Assembly (NCBI GenBank): GCA_947044405.1
Contig: CAMRHE010000645.1
Span: 662,149 to 726,148, forward strand
Length of the DNA: 64,000 bases
DNA from: Leptodactylus fallax
Lineage: Eukaryota; Chordata; Amphibia; Anura; Leptodactylidae
Direction: 5' to 3'
Shown here: in pieces, positions 47,629 to 60,143 of the stretch
Layout: every line of letters begins with the position of its first letter
How positions within the stretch are numbered: position 1 is the first letter of the stretch
The notes under the pieces: generated by a model
The model's database searches: none
What the model was told of the DNA's origin: nothing
Seen by the model: the letters and a program-made list of their open reading frames with translations, nothing else
Translations under genes and position numbers: made by a program

Positions 47629-50600
47629 TCATTCTAACCCTCCGGGAACAGAAAAGGTGAACCCCCTCCAGAGGGTACCAGCCCTCTCTGCACCCAGCCC
47701 CTCATACTCCCGAGAACGCACCCTCACCAGGTCCACCAAGATGTTTTTAACCACCACCACCTCCGGGAGGATTTTGCCTCGTGTCGATACTAGACACCGG
47801 GATGACCACAGGTGAAACCTGACCACTGCGCTAACTATAAAAAGTGTTTGGCAGTCCCTGCCCTCCGGGTGTTTGAATGCCCCATAAGCCCACTCGGCAT
47901 AAGAAAAGCCAGCCAGCCGAAGCCAACTGGTGGAGGTCCCCACCAATTTGCAAACCCTTATATTGAAGGGGCACTGAAGCAGGAAGTGCTCCATGCTTTC
48001 CAGCATGTCGCCACACTCCTCCCGAGGGCAGCCTCACTCGTCGGAGTTCCGGTATTTCAAGTTCCCCCTCACATATAACTTACCTTGGAGGCAGCGCCAG
48101 GTCAGATCCCAAAACTTCTGAGGAAACCTTTTGGAGTTAAGGAAACGCAACCCTCCCTCTAAGGTTTCTCCTGGGCAATCTTTGAGCGCCAGAGGCTTCT
48201 GGAAGCGGGTCAACAGGACTTTATCGTCAAGAAAACGTCTTGACTGAGTCCTGATCTCCCATGCCCCCAGACCCCACCGACGAATCACTTTCAAGACCAG
48301 GGAAGCATAGGCCGGGAGATATCCATGAGGTGTACGAAGATCTTTCACTTGCCCTCCTGACTCCCATTCCTGGAAGAAGGGCCGAAACCACCCCTGGCAG
48401 GAGGCTACCCACGAAGGAGCCCCCTCGGAGGAGAGGTTTGGTAGGTTGATCTTAAGAAAGGTGTTCACTAGGAACACCACGGGGTTAGCCATATTTAACC
48501 CCCCCTAAGCCTCCTTGTGCGGTATGTAACCTCCCTCTTGATTAGGTTGAGCCTGTTCCCCCATTACAGTTGGAAGAACAGGCAACAGATCCTACTCCAA
48601 CAAGACTCTGGCAAGGCACAGACGCTACCTAGATAGATCACCAACGGGAGCAGGAATGCTTTGGCAAGGTGAACCCTTTCTCTCAGGGTCAAAGACCAAC
48701 CCTTCCAGCAATCAACTCTCTGAGCGACATCCTTGAGCCTGCCCTCCCAATTTTGAAGTGGGTAATCACCCTGGCCGAAATGGATGCCTAAGATTTTTAC
48801 AGACCCCTGGGGTTCTGGGAGGGTGTCCGGGAGAGCAAAAACAGGCTCTCCCCCTCCCAGCCAGAGGCTTCCACACTTATTCCTGTTCACGGCTGATCCG
48901 GAAGCCTCCGAGTAACTGTCCACTTCAGACATGACCCATTCAAGCTTCTCCCATGACGAGACAAGAATGGTGACATCATCAGCGTAGGCTACTGTCCTCA
49001 AAGGGGGGCCAGTGCCCTCCAGGTCCATCCTGACTCCCGCCACCGGCCCACCATTAATCCGCCTTATCAGGGGATCAATGGCGAACACATACAGTAGCGG
49101 GCTCAAGGGACATCCCTGTCAGACGCCTGACCCCACCTCAAAAGGACGACCAACCCAACCATTCACAAGCGGGAAAGACTCAGCCCCAGCGTATAATATC
49201 TGCAACCACTGAATGAACCCCGCGGGCAGGCCGTACCTCAAGAGAGTTGACCACAAATACTCGTGATTCACCCTGTCAAAGGCCTTAGCCTGATCTAGGG
49301 ACAGCAAGTACCCCTTCCACCGACCTGCCCTACTCTGCTCCACAGCCTCCCTGACACTCAGGACCGCACTTAAGGTGCTACGACCGGGAACAGAGCAGTG
49401 CTGAGCCGGCGAGAGGAGCCGGGGCGCAAACTGTACCAGCCGGTTGAAAAGTACCTTCGCCAGAATCTTTCGGTCCATATTGAGAAGTGCTATGGGCTGC
49501 CAGTTCTCAATATGGCTCGGATCCTTACCCTTTGACAGAACTATAAGGGCGGACCTCCTCATTGACTTCGGCAGAGTGCCCGAGGATAGACACTCATTAA
49601 GCACGTCAGTCAAGAGGGGAGCCAAAGCTCCTTTAAAGGTCCGATAGAACTCAGCTGTTAAGCCATCTGGGCCAGGTGACTTCTTGAGGGCAAGACCCTC
49701 AATAGCCCTGACGACTTCCTCTTCCCTTATAGGTTCTATCAAAACACCAAGAGAAGGGTCTTCTGCTGACTCAGGAATGGCTTCAGCCAAGAAACCTGAA
49801 ATCCGATCCCGATTCAGTTCCTTCTTTGCCAAAAGGTTCGAGTAGAAGGACCTGACGACCTCCAAGATCCCTGACCTGGATCTTGTCAGGGATCCTGTAC
49901 TGTCAATCAGGCCTGTTACTGTCTTACAAGTCACTGACATCTTACAGTTCCTGTAGGGGTCGGGCGAGCGGTATTTCCCGAAATCCCTCTCAAGAACCAA
50001 AGATGCGTGCCTATCGTACTGACACCTTTTGAGCAAAGCCTTCACACCGGAGATATCCTCCTGGCTACCTCCGGTCGAGACCAGATGTCCAAGTCTCTTC
50101 CTCAGTGCAGCGTACATGCGGTACATGTCCAGTGACCTGAGGCTTGAGAGCCGGCGGAAAAATCCCGCCACCCTTTTTTTGAATATCTCCCACCACTCTG
50201 ACCTAGTACCTTCAAGACCCAGTAATAGTACCTGATCCTGAAGAAACTCCTCAAAGGCTTGTCTTACAGCTGCCTCCTCAAGGAGTGACGAATTCAGCCT
50301 CCACAAACCTCTTCCTCTCCGGAGGGTCTCTGAAATATTCAAAGAAAACAAAATTAGACAGTGATCGGAGAACTCCACCTCCACCACGGACACAGGGGTG
50401 GTGACGGAATTCTCCTTCAAAAAAAAACCTATCTATCCTAGACCTAACACTACCTCTCTGAAAGGTGAACCCACGGTGACCTGGGGAATGCCTGATGTGG
50501 ATATCCTCCAGGCGAGCTTCACTCACTATGCTATTTAACGTGGCGCCATCATAGGGCAGTCTATCTCTGGTACCTCCTCGGTCTTGGGGTCTAGTTATGG

Positions 50601-51040
50601 TATTAAAATCCCCACCAAAGATGACTTGTTTGCCCGTAAAAAGAAAAGGCTTAATCTTCATAAAGAGGCTTTTACGGTCCCACTTTGTCTGGGGACCGTA
50701 GATGTTAATGAGGCGCAGGCTTTGCCCCTTCATGAAGACGTCTAAGACTAGGCACCTTCCCATTTCGAGCTCGATCAGTCGCTGGCATTTCACCTCTGCG
50801 GTAAAAAGCACCGCCACTCCACTATACGGCTCAGCCGCAAGAGACCAGTAGGAGGGCCCCCTTGCGCCACTCCCTCCTTGCTCTGTTTATCTCTGATAGA
50901 GTACAGAGCCTGGTCTCCTGCAAAAACAAAATGTCAGCTTCAACCCGGCCAAGAAAATCAAAGGCTGCAAACCTAGCCGTATCAGACTTAATGCTGGCCA
51001 CATTAATGGTGGCCAGCGTCAGTGGAGAGGGGACTGCCAT
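47629..51040 (-). pseudogene. LINE ORF2: endonuclease and reverse transcriptase
   Basis: Starts with the ATG at 51040 (MAVPSPLTLATINVAS), which overlaps the ORF1 stop as TAATG. The AP endonuclease has QETRL, GGDFNTI, RIDRFF and FSDHCLI. The RT has KSPGPDGLTAEF, LSLDQAKAFDRVNH, QGCPLSPLLY and the active site AYADDVTIL (about 48980-49000). A C-terminal part with a Cys/His-containing stretch (HFLLQCPFN) runs to 47629. Lesions: frameshifts at about 50830 and 50420 (an A-run), a TGA at 49119 in place of Arg, and frame changes near 48500 and 48010. It would nick the target and prime reverse transcription there. Confidence 0.85.
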
Positions 51041-52827
51041 TAAGACCGATTGAGCTCAATGACCTTCAGCTTCCCACCCCCTTTCCTCCTATCACCACCA
51101 CCCCTAGATGAGTCTGAAGAGGACCCGCGACTTCTCCTCGTCTTGCGGGTCCTCTTTTTACATTGGGATTGGTCCATCACCTCCCCCGGTGCGGTTTGGC
51201 CAGAGGAGGGATGGACCTCCCCCCGCAACTTCTCCCTGAGGAGTTACAGTGGTCGCAGAGACATTAGCAACTTCGGCCCTGGGTGCATCATCTCCTCCTC
51301 CAGGCTCCAGTCCAGCCTCCCCCCCAGAGGGCAGGGGGCCCCTCCCGGAGGGAGACTCAGCAGCCCCTGACGGCTCTACCTCTCCCTCTGAAGCCTCCCC
51401 TGAGGCCGACGCATCCTCACAGAGGGATTGGTACCGGTTGGGACCTACCACTAGAGGGCCGTCGAGTCTGCGTTCCTTCGTCGGGGAGGGGAGCAGATGT
51501 TTTTGCCCTCACTTTACTCGGTGACTTTCTCCGCTTGACCGTCTCTCCCTCCCCAGCACTGACGTACTGAGAAGAAGACGACTGGTCAGCCTCTTCCTCC
51601 CTCTGCAGTCTCCTCATCTCCTCAACCAGGGTCGTGCCCACTGCTGCCTTGGCATTGGGATCCGGCCCAGCAGAGCCAGGGGCAGAAGGAAGGCACATAA
51701 CTCCCTCCCTCTGCTCCCTCCTCCTCTCGCGCCTCCTTGCCCTTGATGGTGGCTGGGCCTTCTCCTTTTGCCTTGGCAGACTAGTCTCTCCTCCCCCACT
51801 CACCCCCTCCACAGCAGGGACAGCCTCCTCAACTACCCCCGCTTGCCGAAGGGTGGTGTTGGCGAAAGACCGTGGACACGCCCCGATCGGGTGCCCAAGG
51901 ACACCACACAGGTGGCAACGCACCCTGCCACAGGTCGCCACGAGATGGCCCACCTCCCCACACATGGCGCACTTATGCACACGGCAGGAGGCGCTCAAGT
52001 GTGAGGGGTCACCGCACCTGTGACAGAGTTTTGGCTGCCCCTGGTAGAAGACAAAGATCCTGTCTTTCCCAAGGAAGGTCGAGGACGGGATATGCATCAC
52101 CGAGTTATCCTCGTGTCGCAACTTGACCATGAAAGTCCAGGCCCCCGACCAGATCCCAAACTCATCCAGGTTTTTCTTGGGGAAGTCTTTGACCTCCCCA
52201 TACCTGTTGAGCCAGGTCATGATGTCCATATAAGAAAGTGACTCGTTACGAGTTAAAACGGTCACTTTCTTAATGCTATCCTGGCGTGACACCGCCCACA
52301 CCATAAAGTCACGCCAGGCGGGCTCGTCCTTCACCAGCCTGTAATTTCCCCAGAAGGTTTCTAGGCCCTCCGGGGTAACAAAGCTGATGTCGAACTCCGA
52401 GGAGCCGACAGGATGAATCAGGGCAAAGATGTCGCTTGCCCTGAAACCCATCCCGAGTAGGAGTTCCACGACCCCCCTCCTCTGGGGACAAGGGCCGGCT
52501 CCCCCCCACACGAGACGGGCCACGTTCCTCCGTGTCGGCCCCCTATGCCCGGGTGTAGGGAGAGTCCATCTGGTCTCACCTCCTTCCTCTCGGAACTTCC
52601 CTAGGCCAAAACGCTCGATCCAGAACCTAAGGTCTCTCGACTGCCCATCTATGGTCATTGTGGACTGGCCCGCCCGTAAAGCCTCCAGGAGCTGCCGTTG
52701 CAAATCGCCGTCCCTGGAGCCGGACGGAAGACATGATGCACCCCCAGGGGCCCCAGAAGCGACGCTGGCATAGGAGCGTGGGGGCCCGGAGGCCGCAGCA
52801 ACCTCCGCTGCCGGAGTACCAGCGCCA
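51040..52827 (-). pseudogene. LINE ORF1 with three CCHC zinc knuckles, 5'-truncated
   Basis: Read leftward from the gypsy LTR. The N-terminus is lost, so the open frame extends artificially into LTR sequence as far as 52946. An RRM-like middle part (SDIFALIHPV, WAVSRQDSIKKV) precedes three C-x2-C-x4-H-x4-C knuckles (about 52025-51895), then a basic Arg-rich tail. Frameshifts occur near 51430 and 51230. The last part (KKRTRKTRRSRGSSSD) ends with TAA at 51040-51042. It is an RNA-binding ORF1 of the Tx1/L1 kind, as judged by knuckles and position. Confidence 0.8.
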
Positions 52828-53948
52828 TGCGGTGACCAGATGGAAGGTAACGCGGCAGTTGGGATTACGGGGTGCAAACAGCGCAGACTTGTCACGGTCT
52901 CTGGGCACGAGGGCGCAGCGCTGGTGCTGTCCCACGTTACCACCACTGGTACCGGTGATGAGGGGGCTGCACAAATGTTGGTGGTGATTGTTCCCCCGGG
53001 GCGCTTCCCCTATACTGTGCCGACTGGTGGTGTTTGGGGCGCCCTGATGTTGTCGGTGCAGAGTCAGACACAGAAACGGTTGTAAAGTTGAACTTTTACT
53101 TCCATGGGTGTGGAGGCACAAATGCTTAAACAGTTTCTTCAATACAAAACAACGGGGTACGCCTGGTGACACAGCAAAGTCCTGAGGTACAGGGTAGACT
53201 TGATGAAAGGTGTTCCTAGCCCCTTATACTTCAGTGTTACAGCCCTAAGGTGCGTCTGGGCTCCTATTTGGCTCATAGGAGGATGCCCACCATGATACTA
53301 GTACATAATATTCCCCACTCACGTTATGTGGTCCTGATAGCTCAGAGTTTCGGGGTGCAATAGTCAGGGTGGCAGGATATTCCACAGGTCTGGCCTTGGC
53401 CCCTGGATCCTGTGATACTTGCTATGGAGCACGTATTCCAGAATGTTCTCTCCACAGTCTCATGCTGACAAGATAATGATGCTTGACTTCCTTCAGGGCG
53501 ATGGCTAGGCAGACAGGGGACAGGATCTTCTGAATAGCTGGAGTATGTCAGCTCTCCAACCTTCCTGGGCCTGTCTAGGACTTGAGATTCCTGCACTAAA
53601 CTCACTGCTTTCTTCACAGGACATCACACTTATCTCCTCACCTCCTCCTCCTAACACTCCACACTTCTCACCCCTCACACGCAGGACCTTCCTGCAGGGG
53701 TCATACCATGGGGACCCAGTGATCAGCTGACTCCTCCCCTTTTCCCAGGCGATGTCCTCCCATTGGACATTTGGTTACTATTCAATCCTATGGGAGGTGT
53801 AATGCATGTGTGAGGCTCACTAGGTGGCGCTGTGTTGTGTGAGACTCAGGACCCCCTGCTATGTCACACAGGCTATGAAGCAACAGGAAATAATACAATG
53901 CACAGAGATCACCCTCAGCCCAGCCATAGCCAGCTCTGGGATGCCACA
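52828..53948 (-). repeat. 3' LTR of the gypsy element
   Basis: 1,121 bp, reading on the plus strand TGCGGTGACC...GATGCCACA, so TG..CA on both strands. Small open frames inside it are repeated in the other LTR and are not genes. Confidence 0.88.
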
Positions 53949-53965
53949 TACTCCCCCTCTTTCAC
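53949..53965 (-). other. Polypurine tract of the gypsy element
   Basis: On the minus strand GTGAAAGAGGGGGAGTA lies directly before the 3' LTR. Confidence 0.8.
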
Positions 53966-54353
53966 TGAGCCGACCTCGGCGACAGGCTGGGGTGAAGGTG
54001 AGAAATGTAACATAACGTTAATAAATACGAATAAAGTGCAAATGGGTCCAGAGGCTCTCTGGCACAAATTTTGTGAGTGTCCATTATCATGAGAGTCTCT
54101 CTGAGAAACAATAAACAGTCCTTTCTGTAAGGAAGAGTAGGCACTCTCGCACGAATGTCCATACCGCAATGGGGTAACAGAACTTCCTTGGCTCGGTGAG
54201 CCAGGCACTATGGCTTGGATTGTTGCATATAAATGTAAATACTATATTACATGGCAAGATATTATATATATACTGTATATACACACAGGAAAAACATTAA
54301 TGTAATCAGAGCAGGAATAACATATATACAGAAGCAGAGACAGTTAACCTCTT
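53966..54353 (-). other. Region between gypsy pol and polypurine tract
   Basis: No gene. AT-rich with a TATATA tract near 54265-54290. Confidence 0.5.
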
Positions 54354-57300
54354 TTACTCAAGGACAGCCATGGCATCACTATAGCGTGTTGGAGGTATGC
54401 CTTTTGTGGTACGCTCAGAACGCCTAAGTGGAACGAGATTTGAATCAGGAACAGAGTCACTGAAATCAATTAAATCATCTGTCGAAGGGTTCTCTTGCAC
54501 TAGAGCAATTGGTGGATAGCAGCTAAATGGTAGTAGTTTAGGCGCCCACATAAGCTCAGTTAACGTTGGGGGTCTCTCTTTCACTTCAGAAGGTGACAAG
54601 ATCTCTGTACTCGTTGTCTCAGCTGGGGGCACCTCTGTGGGTAGTCCTTCTTTAAGGCACAGCTTCAGACGGTTTCGGTGTACTACTTGGGGCTGTCTCC
54701 CAGGTTTAGAGATCTCATACACGTCGGATTCAGGATATGGTATGGAGATGACACTGTATGGTTCTTTCTCCCAGAATGGATCCAATTTCCCATTCCGATG
54801 GTTATTCCTTAACCATACACGGTCGCCAACTTTCAGGGGCGCTGCATGGGCGTGATGGTTGTAATCCTCCTGTTGTCTCCTACGAACCTCATCCATGCGC
54901 GTTTCAACTATCTCTTTAGCTTCCTCCATACGTCGGCGGTGTTCAACAACCCAGTCTGTTATGGGTAGTGGATTGATGGTGTCAGGGACCTTCACACCAA
55001 GGGTTAAGTCTGAAGGAAGTTGACCTTGTCTTCCAAACATTAGATAAAATGGTGCGTATCCCGTAGATGTTTGGGGTGTGTTGTTGTAAATATAGGCCAA
55101 GTCCTTGATACGCTCAGGCCACTCAACACCAGGTGTAACTGCGGCTGTTCTTAGCATGCCGATGATCACTTGATTTGCCTTCTCGCACATACCATTCCCT
55201 TGAGGGTGATACGCTGTGGTTCGCAACTTCTTGCAGTCTTGGAACTGACACAGCTCACGGAACAATTGGGATTCAAATGCCGATCCACGGTCGGTGAGGA
55301 TATGCTCAGGACAACCGTAATGGCGGACAAACTCTGCGTAGAAGGTCTCAGCCGTAGTTCTTGCTGTAAGATCTCTGACAGGCACGATGACAAGGAACTT
55401 GGAGTAATGATCCACCATTGTCAGAGCGTAGCTGTAGCCGGAACGTGTGGGACCCAACTTCACATGGTCCAGAGCAACAATTTCACACGGCTTTTGAGTC
55501 TTAATTGGATGTAGAGGGGCCTTCTGATCTCTTCGACCTTCCTTGGTGATACTACAGGCGGGACACTCTCGGCACCAACTCTCAATGTCACTCCTCATCC
55601 CAACCCAATAGAAGCGACGACGGATGGTAGCTTCGGTCTTTTGTACCCCGAAGTGACCGGATCTGTCATGATACGCCTCAAGTATCATCTGTGCGTCTCT
55701 TCTTGGTACGAGGATCTGATGAAGCCTTTCACCTGTGACAGGATCAAGAGTGTTTCTAAGTAGAAGGCCTCGTTGGACAAACAGGCGCTTCCTCTGTCGC
55801 CAAAGGCGTTTTAATTCCACGTCATGAAGACCTCTCTTTACACGGGTTGGTATTCTTCCTGTAAGCAGGAAATCTGACAATTCTCCTAAAACTCTGCTCT
55901 CTTCTTGGAACGTTTTCCACAGAGATGGCTCCTGGAGGGATTCGGCAGCTGTTTTCGCCAGAGATTCTCCTTCTACAGGGACACCAATAGCAACCTGTTG
56001 GGCAAACTTGTTGTAGAATGGTGGCATCTCCACCTCTTCCCAGATGTCTTCTCGGGGTGGTTCTTCTCCCACAGGCAACCTTGAGAGTGCATCAGCGTTA
56101 GCGTTGGACTTGCCACTGCGATACTTGACAGAGAACTTGTAATTCGCGAGTCTTGAGGCCCACCGTTGTTCAAGGGCTCCCAGTCGAGCAGTGTCCAGAT
56201 GCGCCAACGGATTGTTATCTGTGTACACGGTAAAGGGTGTGGCAGCCAGGTAGTCTTTAAACTTCTCTGTCACGGCCCAGACAAGCGCCAGAAGTTCGAG
56301 TTTGAAAGAACTATAGTTCTGGTCGTTCTTCTCCGCGCCTCTCAGACTCCTGCTGGCGTAGGCGATGACTCGCTCTTTGTTGTCCTGAACCTGGGACAAC
56401 ACTGCACCCAAACCTTGGTGACTTGCATCTGTGTACAAGCGGAATGGCTGACTGTAGTCGGGATAGGCTAGAATTGGTGGTTGCGTCAGAAGTGCTTTAA
56501 GCGCTTGAAAGGCTTCCTCTTGACGCGCTGTCCAGTCTACCGGAAGCTTTCGGTTGTAGTTTTCTCTGGGACAACCGCGCAACAACTCGTTCAGAGGCTC
56601 GGCTACTTGGGCGAAGTGTGGTATGAAACGCCGGTAGTAACCTGCGAATCCAAGGAAGCTTCGGACTTCTTTGACGGTAGTTGGTCTTCGCCAGTTCTGG
56701 ATTGCAGTGATCTTTTCAGGATCAGGTTGGACGCCTTGTGCGCTCACGACATGCCCAAGGTAGTGAACTTGGGGGTTTCAACAGGTAGCACTTGGAGGGC
56801 TTCAACTTTAGGCCGTGCTGTATAAGTACCTTGAATACCTCGGACAGGTGACGAAGGTGTTCTTGGTATGTCCGGGGAGAATACAATAACATCGTCCAGG
56901 TACAGTAGCACACTCTGGAAATTCTCATGGCCGAGGCACCTCTCCATAAGCCGTTGGAATGTGGCTGGGGCATTACATAGCCCAAATGGCATACTATTGA
57001 ATTCAAAGATTCCCATCGGGGTCGTAAACGCAGTCTTTTCACGATCTTCAGGCGCCATAGGGACTTGCCAGTATCCACTGGTTAAGTCCAGGGTCGAGAA
57101 ACAGGTAGCTGATCCCAAAGCCGTTAGAGATTCCTCAATCCGTGGCAATGGGTATGCGTCTTTGTGCGTGACGTTGTTGAGTTTACGATAGTCCACACAA
57201 AATCGTAGGGTTCCGTCTTTCTTCTTGACAAGGACTAGCGGGGCTGCCCAGGGGCTGTTACTCTCCCGGATGACATCAGCATCTCGCATCTCTTGGATCA

Positions 57301-58423
57301 ACTTTTTCACCGGTTGGTACATCGCTGGTGGTATTGGACGGTGACGCTCCTTGATTGGATGGTGGTCGCCAGTCAGAATGCGATGTTGTATGGTCGTGGT
57401 CTTACCAAAGTCCAATGGGTGTTTGCTGAATGCCTGTTGGTAATGCTTGGCCACATTGCGAACCCCATTGATGTGCTCTATAGGGGTATTGGCGTCTCCC
57501 ACGTTCAATTCATCCCACCAGGACTTTGTGGCTCCATTCTGAATGTTCTCAGCAGCTTGGGTGGAACGCTGTGTGGCGGTAGAATCACCAGAGAGAATGT
57601 CTTCTGGTGCTAACCGGTGTAGCAGGGCCACAGAGTGGAACTTGTGGAGGTTCACGGGAGCATCGCCCAAGTTGACTAAGCGGACAGGAACACGTCCATT
57701 GGAAACTGTGACAAGGCTGCGGGCAGCCATGACAAGTGGTTGGCCATCTACCTGTATGGGTTGTAGCAAGGCCTCGTAGTCCTGATTTTCTATGCCCGGA
57801 TGGGCACGGCACCACACCATAGTTTCTGTTCCAGGCTGTAGGGTTACTGGACGGGTATCTTGGATCCGGACTCGACCAATTTCACCTTGTTTGTTGGCGA
57901 ACTTGTGCTGGGCATTGAGTACACGAATGGCCCGCTGAATGGTCTGCTGGTCACTGGGAGAAGCTGTAAGGAGAGAGGCATGCAAGGCATCCAACACTTC
58001 TGCAAAGCAATGGCGTAAAACATTCATGCCTAATATTACAACTGCAAACCTATCATCCTCTACATCAGTGACAATTACACCCTGTCTAGGCAGTTTCAAG
58101 TCCCCAATCTGGATAGTGGGTTCCCAATAACCCTGCTGTGGTATGGGCTGTCCATTGCTGGCACACAGATTTATCCATGTGTCAGGTGTTCTATTCAAGA
58201 CACCTAAGTCCCAATGTTCAAGGAACACCTGCTTGCGCAGGGTTGTTACCTGAGATCCAGTGTCCACCAACGCTGTCAGAGGGACGCCGTTCACCCGGAT
58301 TGTGATGTGTGGGCAGGCTGAGACGAAGCGTGACAATGGCACTGAAGATTCACTTGGGCCCTTCTTCTTTCCTCCCGAGGGGCGGCCCGCTGCCTCGGGG
58401 GTGGCCCGTTTAACTGAAAACAC
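54354..58423 (-). pseudogene. gypsy pol: protease, RT, RNase H, integrase
   Basis: It begins in a frame overlapping gag by ~130 nt and shifted by -1, so expression by -1 frameshifting is likely. The protease has ALVDTGSQVT. The RT has LDLTSGYWQVPM, MPFGLCNAPATF and LLYLDDVIVFS. After about 56880 the frame changes twice, and the second ORF (56747-54354, 797 codons) carries RNase H ([13 protein letters not shown]), the integrase zinc finger (residues ~360-398) and its DDE core (Asp ~427, Asp in LTDRGSAF, Glu in [10 protein letters not shown]). A basic C-terminal part includes [12 protein letters not shown]. No chromodomain was recognised. Two frameshifts near 56.87 and 56.76 kb are the only breaks. 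Confidence 0.9.
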
Positions 58424-59379
58424 TGAGGCCTGGTGTGTCCATATCTATGGCAATAGGTACAGTATGGCCTCTCACTCTGCGGAGGTTTCACTGAAGACGG
58501 ACGTCTGGGCGGCGACTCAGGTGAGATGTTGAGACTTCGCAAAGGATCACTGGACGATGAAGACGGCTGGGTCAGACGATCTAGACGGACGGTGATCTGT
58601 TCCATGGCACGGGTCAGATGATCCACTCGGGCCAGAAGGTCATCTCTGGAGTCTGCTGGTGTAGTCTGCGCAGTTTGGGCAGCAGGTGAGGTACCCAGAG
58701 GTAGTGACAGGACAACTGGAGCGATGCTTGTTGAGGGTCCAGGTGAGGGAGCACAGATGACTGGGCTCGGCTGGGGCTGCTCCTGTCCCAAGACCTGGAT
58801 GGCAAGGGCCTTGAAGTCAGCAAACGTGATGCTGGGATGTTGTGCAGCAAGCATTCGCAACTGACTCTGGAGCAATGTGGTACCTGCCCCTTCTATGAAG
58901 CGGTCAAGCAAGATTTTATCAGAGTCCACATTTTCACGTGGATCCACTTGCACCACAGCTCTGAACGCCTCTTGGAGGGATAAAGCATAGTCCCGCAGGG
59001 TCTCACCAGGTAGTTGTCGTCTGGAAAAGAAGCGCATCTTTACCTCGGAGACAGATCGCACGTCAAAGTTCACCTGGAGTTTGTCCAGAATTTGCCCAGG
59101 GGTTCTTTTGTCAGAGGCAGGCCAGGATTTGACCTCCCTATCTGCAGCACCCTCAAGCTGGCCCAGCAGGATCTGTATCTGCTGTTCTGTATTCAGAGGA
59201 TAGAACTGGAAGAGAGACAGCATCTTCTCACGAAAGTCCCTGAGGGTATGCGCCTCCCCTTTGTAGCGCGGCAGCCATGGTGCGCCAGGGTAAAATGGCA
59301 TGGAGAATGGTAGGCTGCTCGCCATGGGCACTGCTGGATCACTAGAAACAGATGGCACAATGTCACTTTGCTCAGTCAT
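58291..59379 (-). CDS. gypsy gag: capsid and nucleocapsid
   Basis: 362 codons from the ATG at 59379 (MTEQSDIVPSV) to 58291, uninterrupted. A proline-rich start is followed by a helical capsid-like domain (YKGEAHTLRDFREKML, LDRFIEGAGTTLLQS). Near residue 318 is a zinc knuckle, YCTYCHRYGHTRPQC (C-x2-C-x4-H-x4-C). The Gag resembles the kind from which PNMA-type genes derive, but I say this tentatively. It overlaps pol by ~130 nt. Should form particles and package RNA. Confidence 0.85.
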   Translation of the reverse strand: MTEQSDIVPSVSSDPAVPMASSLPFSMPFYPGAPWLPRYKGEAHTLRDFREKMLSLFQFYPLNTEQQIQILLGQLEGAADREVKSWPASDKRTPGQILDKLQVNFDVRSVSEVKMRFFSRRQLPGETLRDYALSLQEAFRAVVQVDPRENVDSDKILLDRFIEGAGTTLLQSQLRMLAAQHPSITFADFKALAIQVLGQEQPQPSPVICAPSPGPSTSIAPVVLSLPLGTSPAAQTAQTTPADSRDDLLARVDHLTRAMEQITVRLDRLTQPSSSSSDPLRSLNISPESPPRRPSSVKPPQSERPYCTYCHRYGHTRPQCFQLNGPPPRQRAAPREERRRAQVNLQCHCHASSQPAHTSQSG

Positions 59380-60143
59380 GTTGTTTGCAGGTATGACTGA
59401 AATTAGGTCGCCGTCTCTTTAAGAAACTCAACTGCTTGCTGGCAGGGAATGGAGACTACAACTTGGAATGCTGTCCCTTTAAGAATGCTGTAGCTATTAA
59501 CAGAGTCACTGTGATGCAGGCTGACGGTGTGCTCCCCCTCTTTAATGGTGGCACTCCCCACGGACACGGTACACGGAAAACACTCGCTGGGGCCGAGGGA
59601 GGACTGAAGACAAGGACAGGGAGGCACAGTACTCACTGACAGCAACTGCAGCGTGGACCAGAGATCAGCGGTGCACAGCAGGGACGGTGATGCGGCACCG
59701 GAGAGTCAGAAATGGCGCCGGCACGTTCGCCTTTCACTTTCTTGTATGGGTGCGCTGGAGCATTGCGCTCAGCATTCTGGGCTCTCCTAAGATGGCGGCA
59801 GATGGGTCTCCTGGCCTCATGGGCAGTGCTAAAAATCTCTCGCACTTTTGCAAGGTACAGTTAACCCTTTGTGGGCGTTCTTACACAGCGATGTGGCGCA
59901 GCAAACAAGTCCTGGGCGTTTTAACTCTTCCAGGGCTGTAACACACTGAGAGGACAGTCTTTAGGGCTTACTTCAGGGGTTTAGGGCTCCCCCTCTTTGT
60001 GGCAAGCACTCTCAGGGAATAAACTTGATCTTAGCAAAGTCCACAATAAAGACCGATGCTCTGGAGACAATTTGGCGCACTTTTCGTGGCGACTTTCTCA
60101 AAATGGCACACACCCGTATCCTGTTCGTGACGCCAGTTTTTCT
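59380..60143 (-). other. gypsy 5' leader with primer-binding site
   Basis: Untranslated leader between 5' LTR and gag. On the minus strand TGGCGTCACGAACAGGAT (about 60135-60118) begins eight bases inside the LTR and has the TGG expected of a tRNA-primed site. The tRNA is not assigned. Confidence 0.7.

Larger units (their letters stand above)
46836..52827 (-). mobile_element. Tx1/L1-type LINE, 5'-interrupted by gypsy
   Basis: Two ORFs read leftward: ORF1 with three zinc knuckles, ORF2 with AP endonuclease and reverse transcriptase. The left limit is set at a T20 run (46836-46855), the complement of a poly(A) tail; this is provisional. The right limit is the gypsy LTR at 52828. The 3' untranslated part (46836-47628) is pyrimidine-rich, with an AT-rich (GGAAATGGAAAATG)-like stretch. 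The coding frames hold about five frameshifts and several stops. Confidence 0.8.

Noticed and set aside
52828..52946. Extended N-terminus of LINE ORF1
   Set aside because: These codons are gypsy LTR sequence; the frame is open across the junction by chance.
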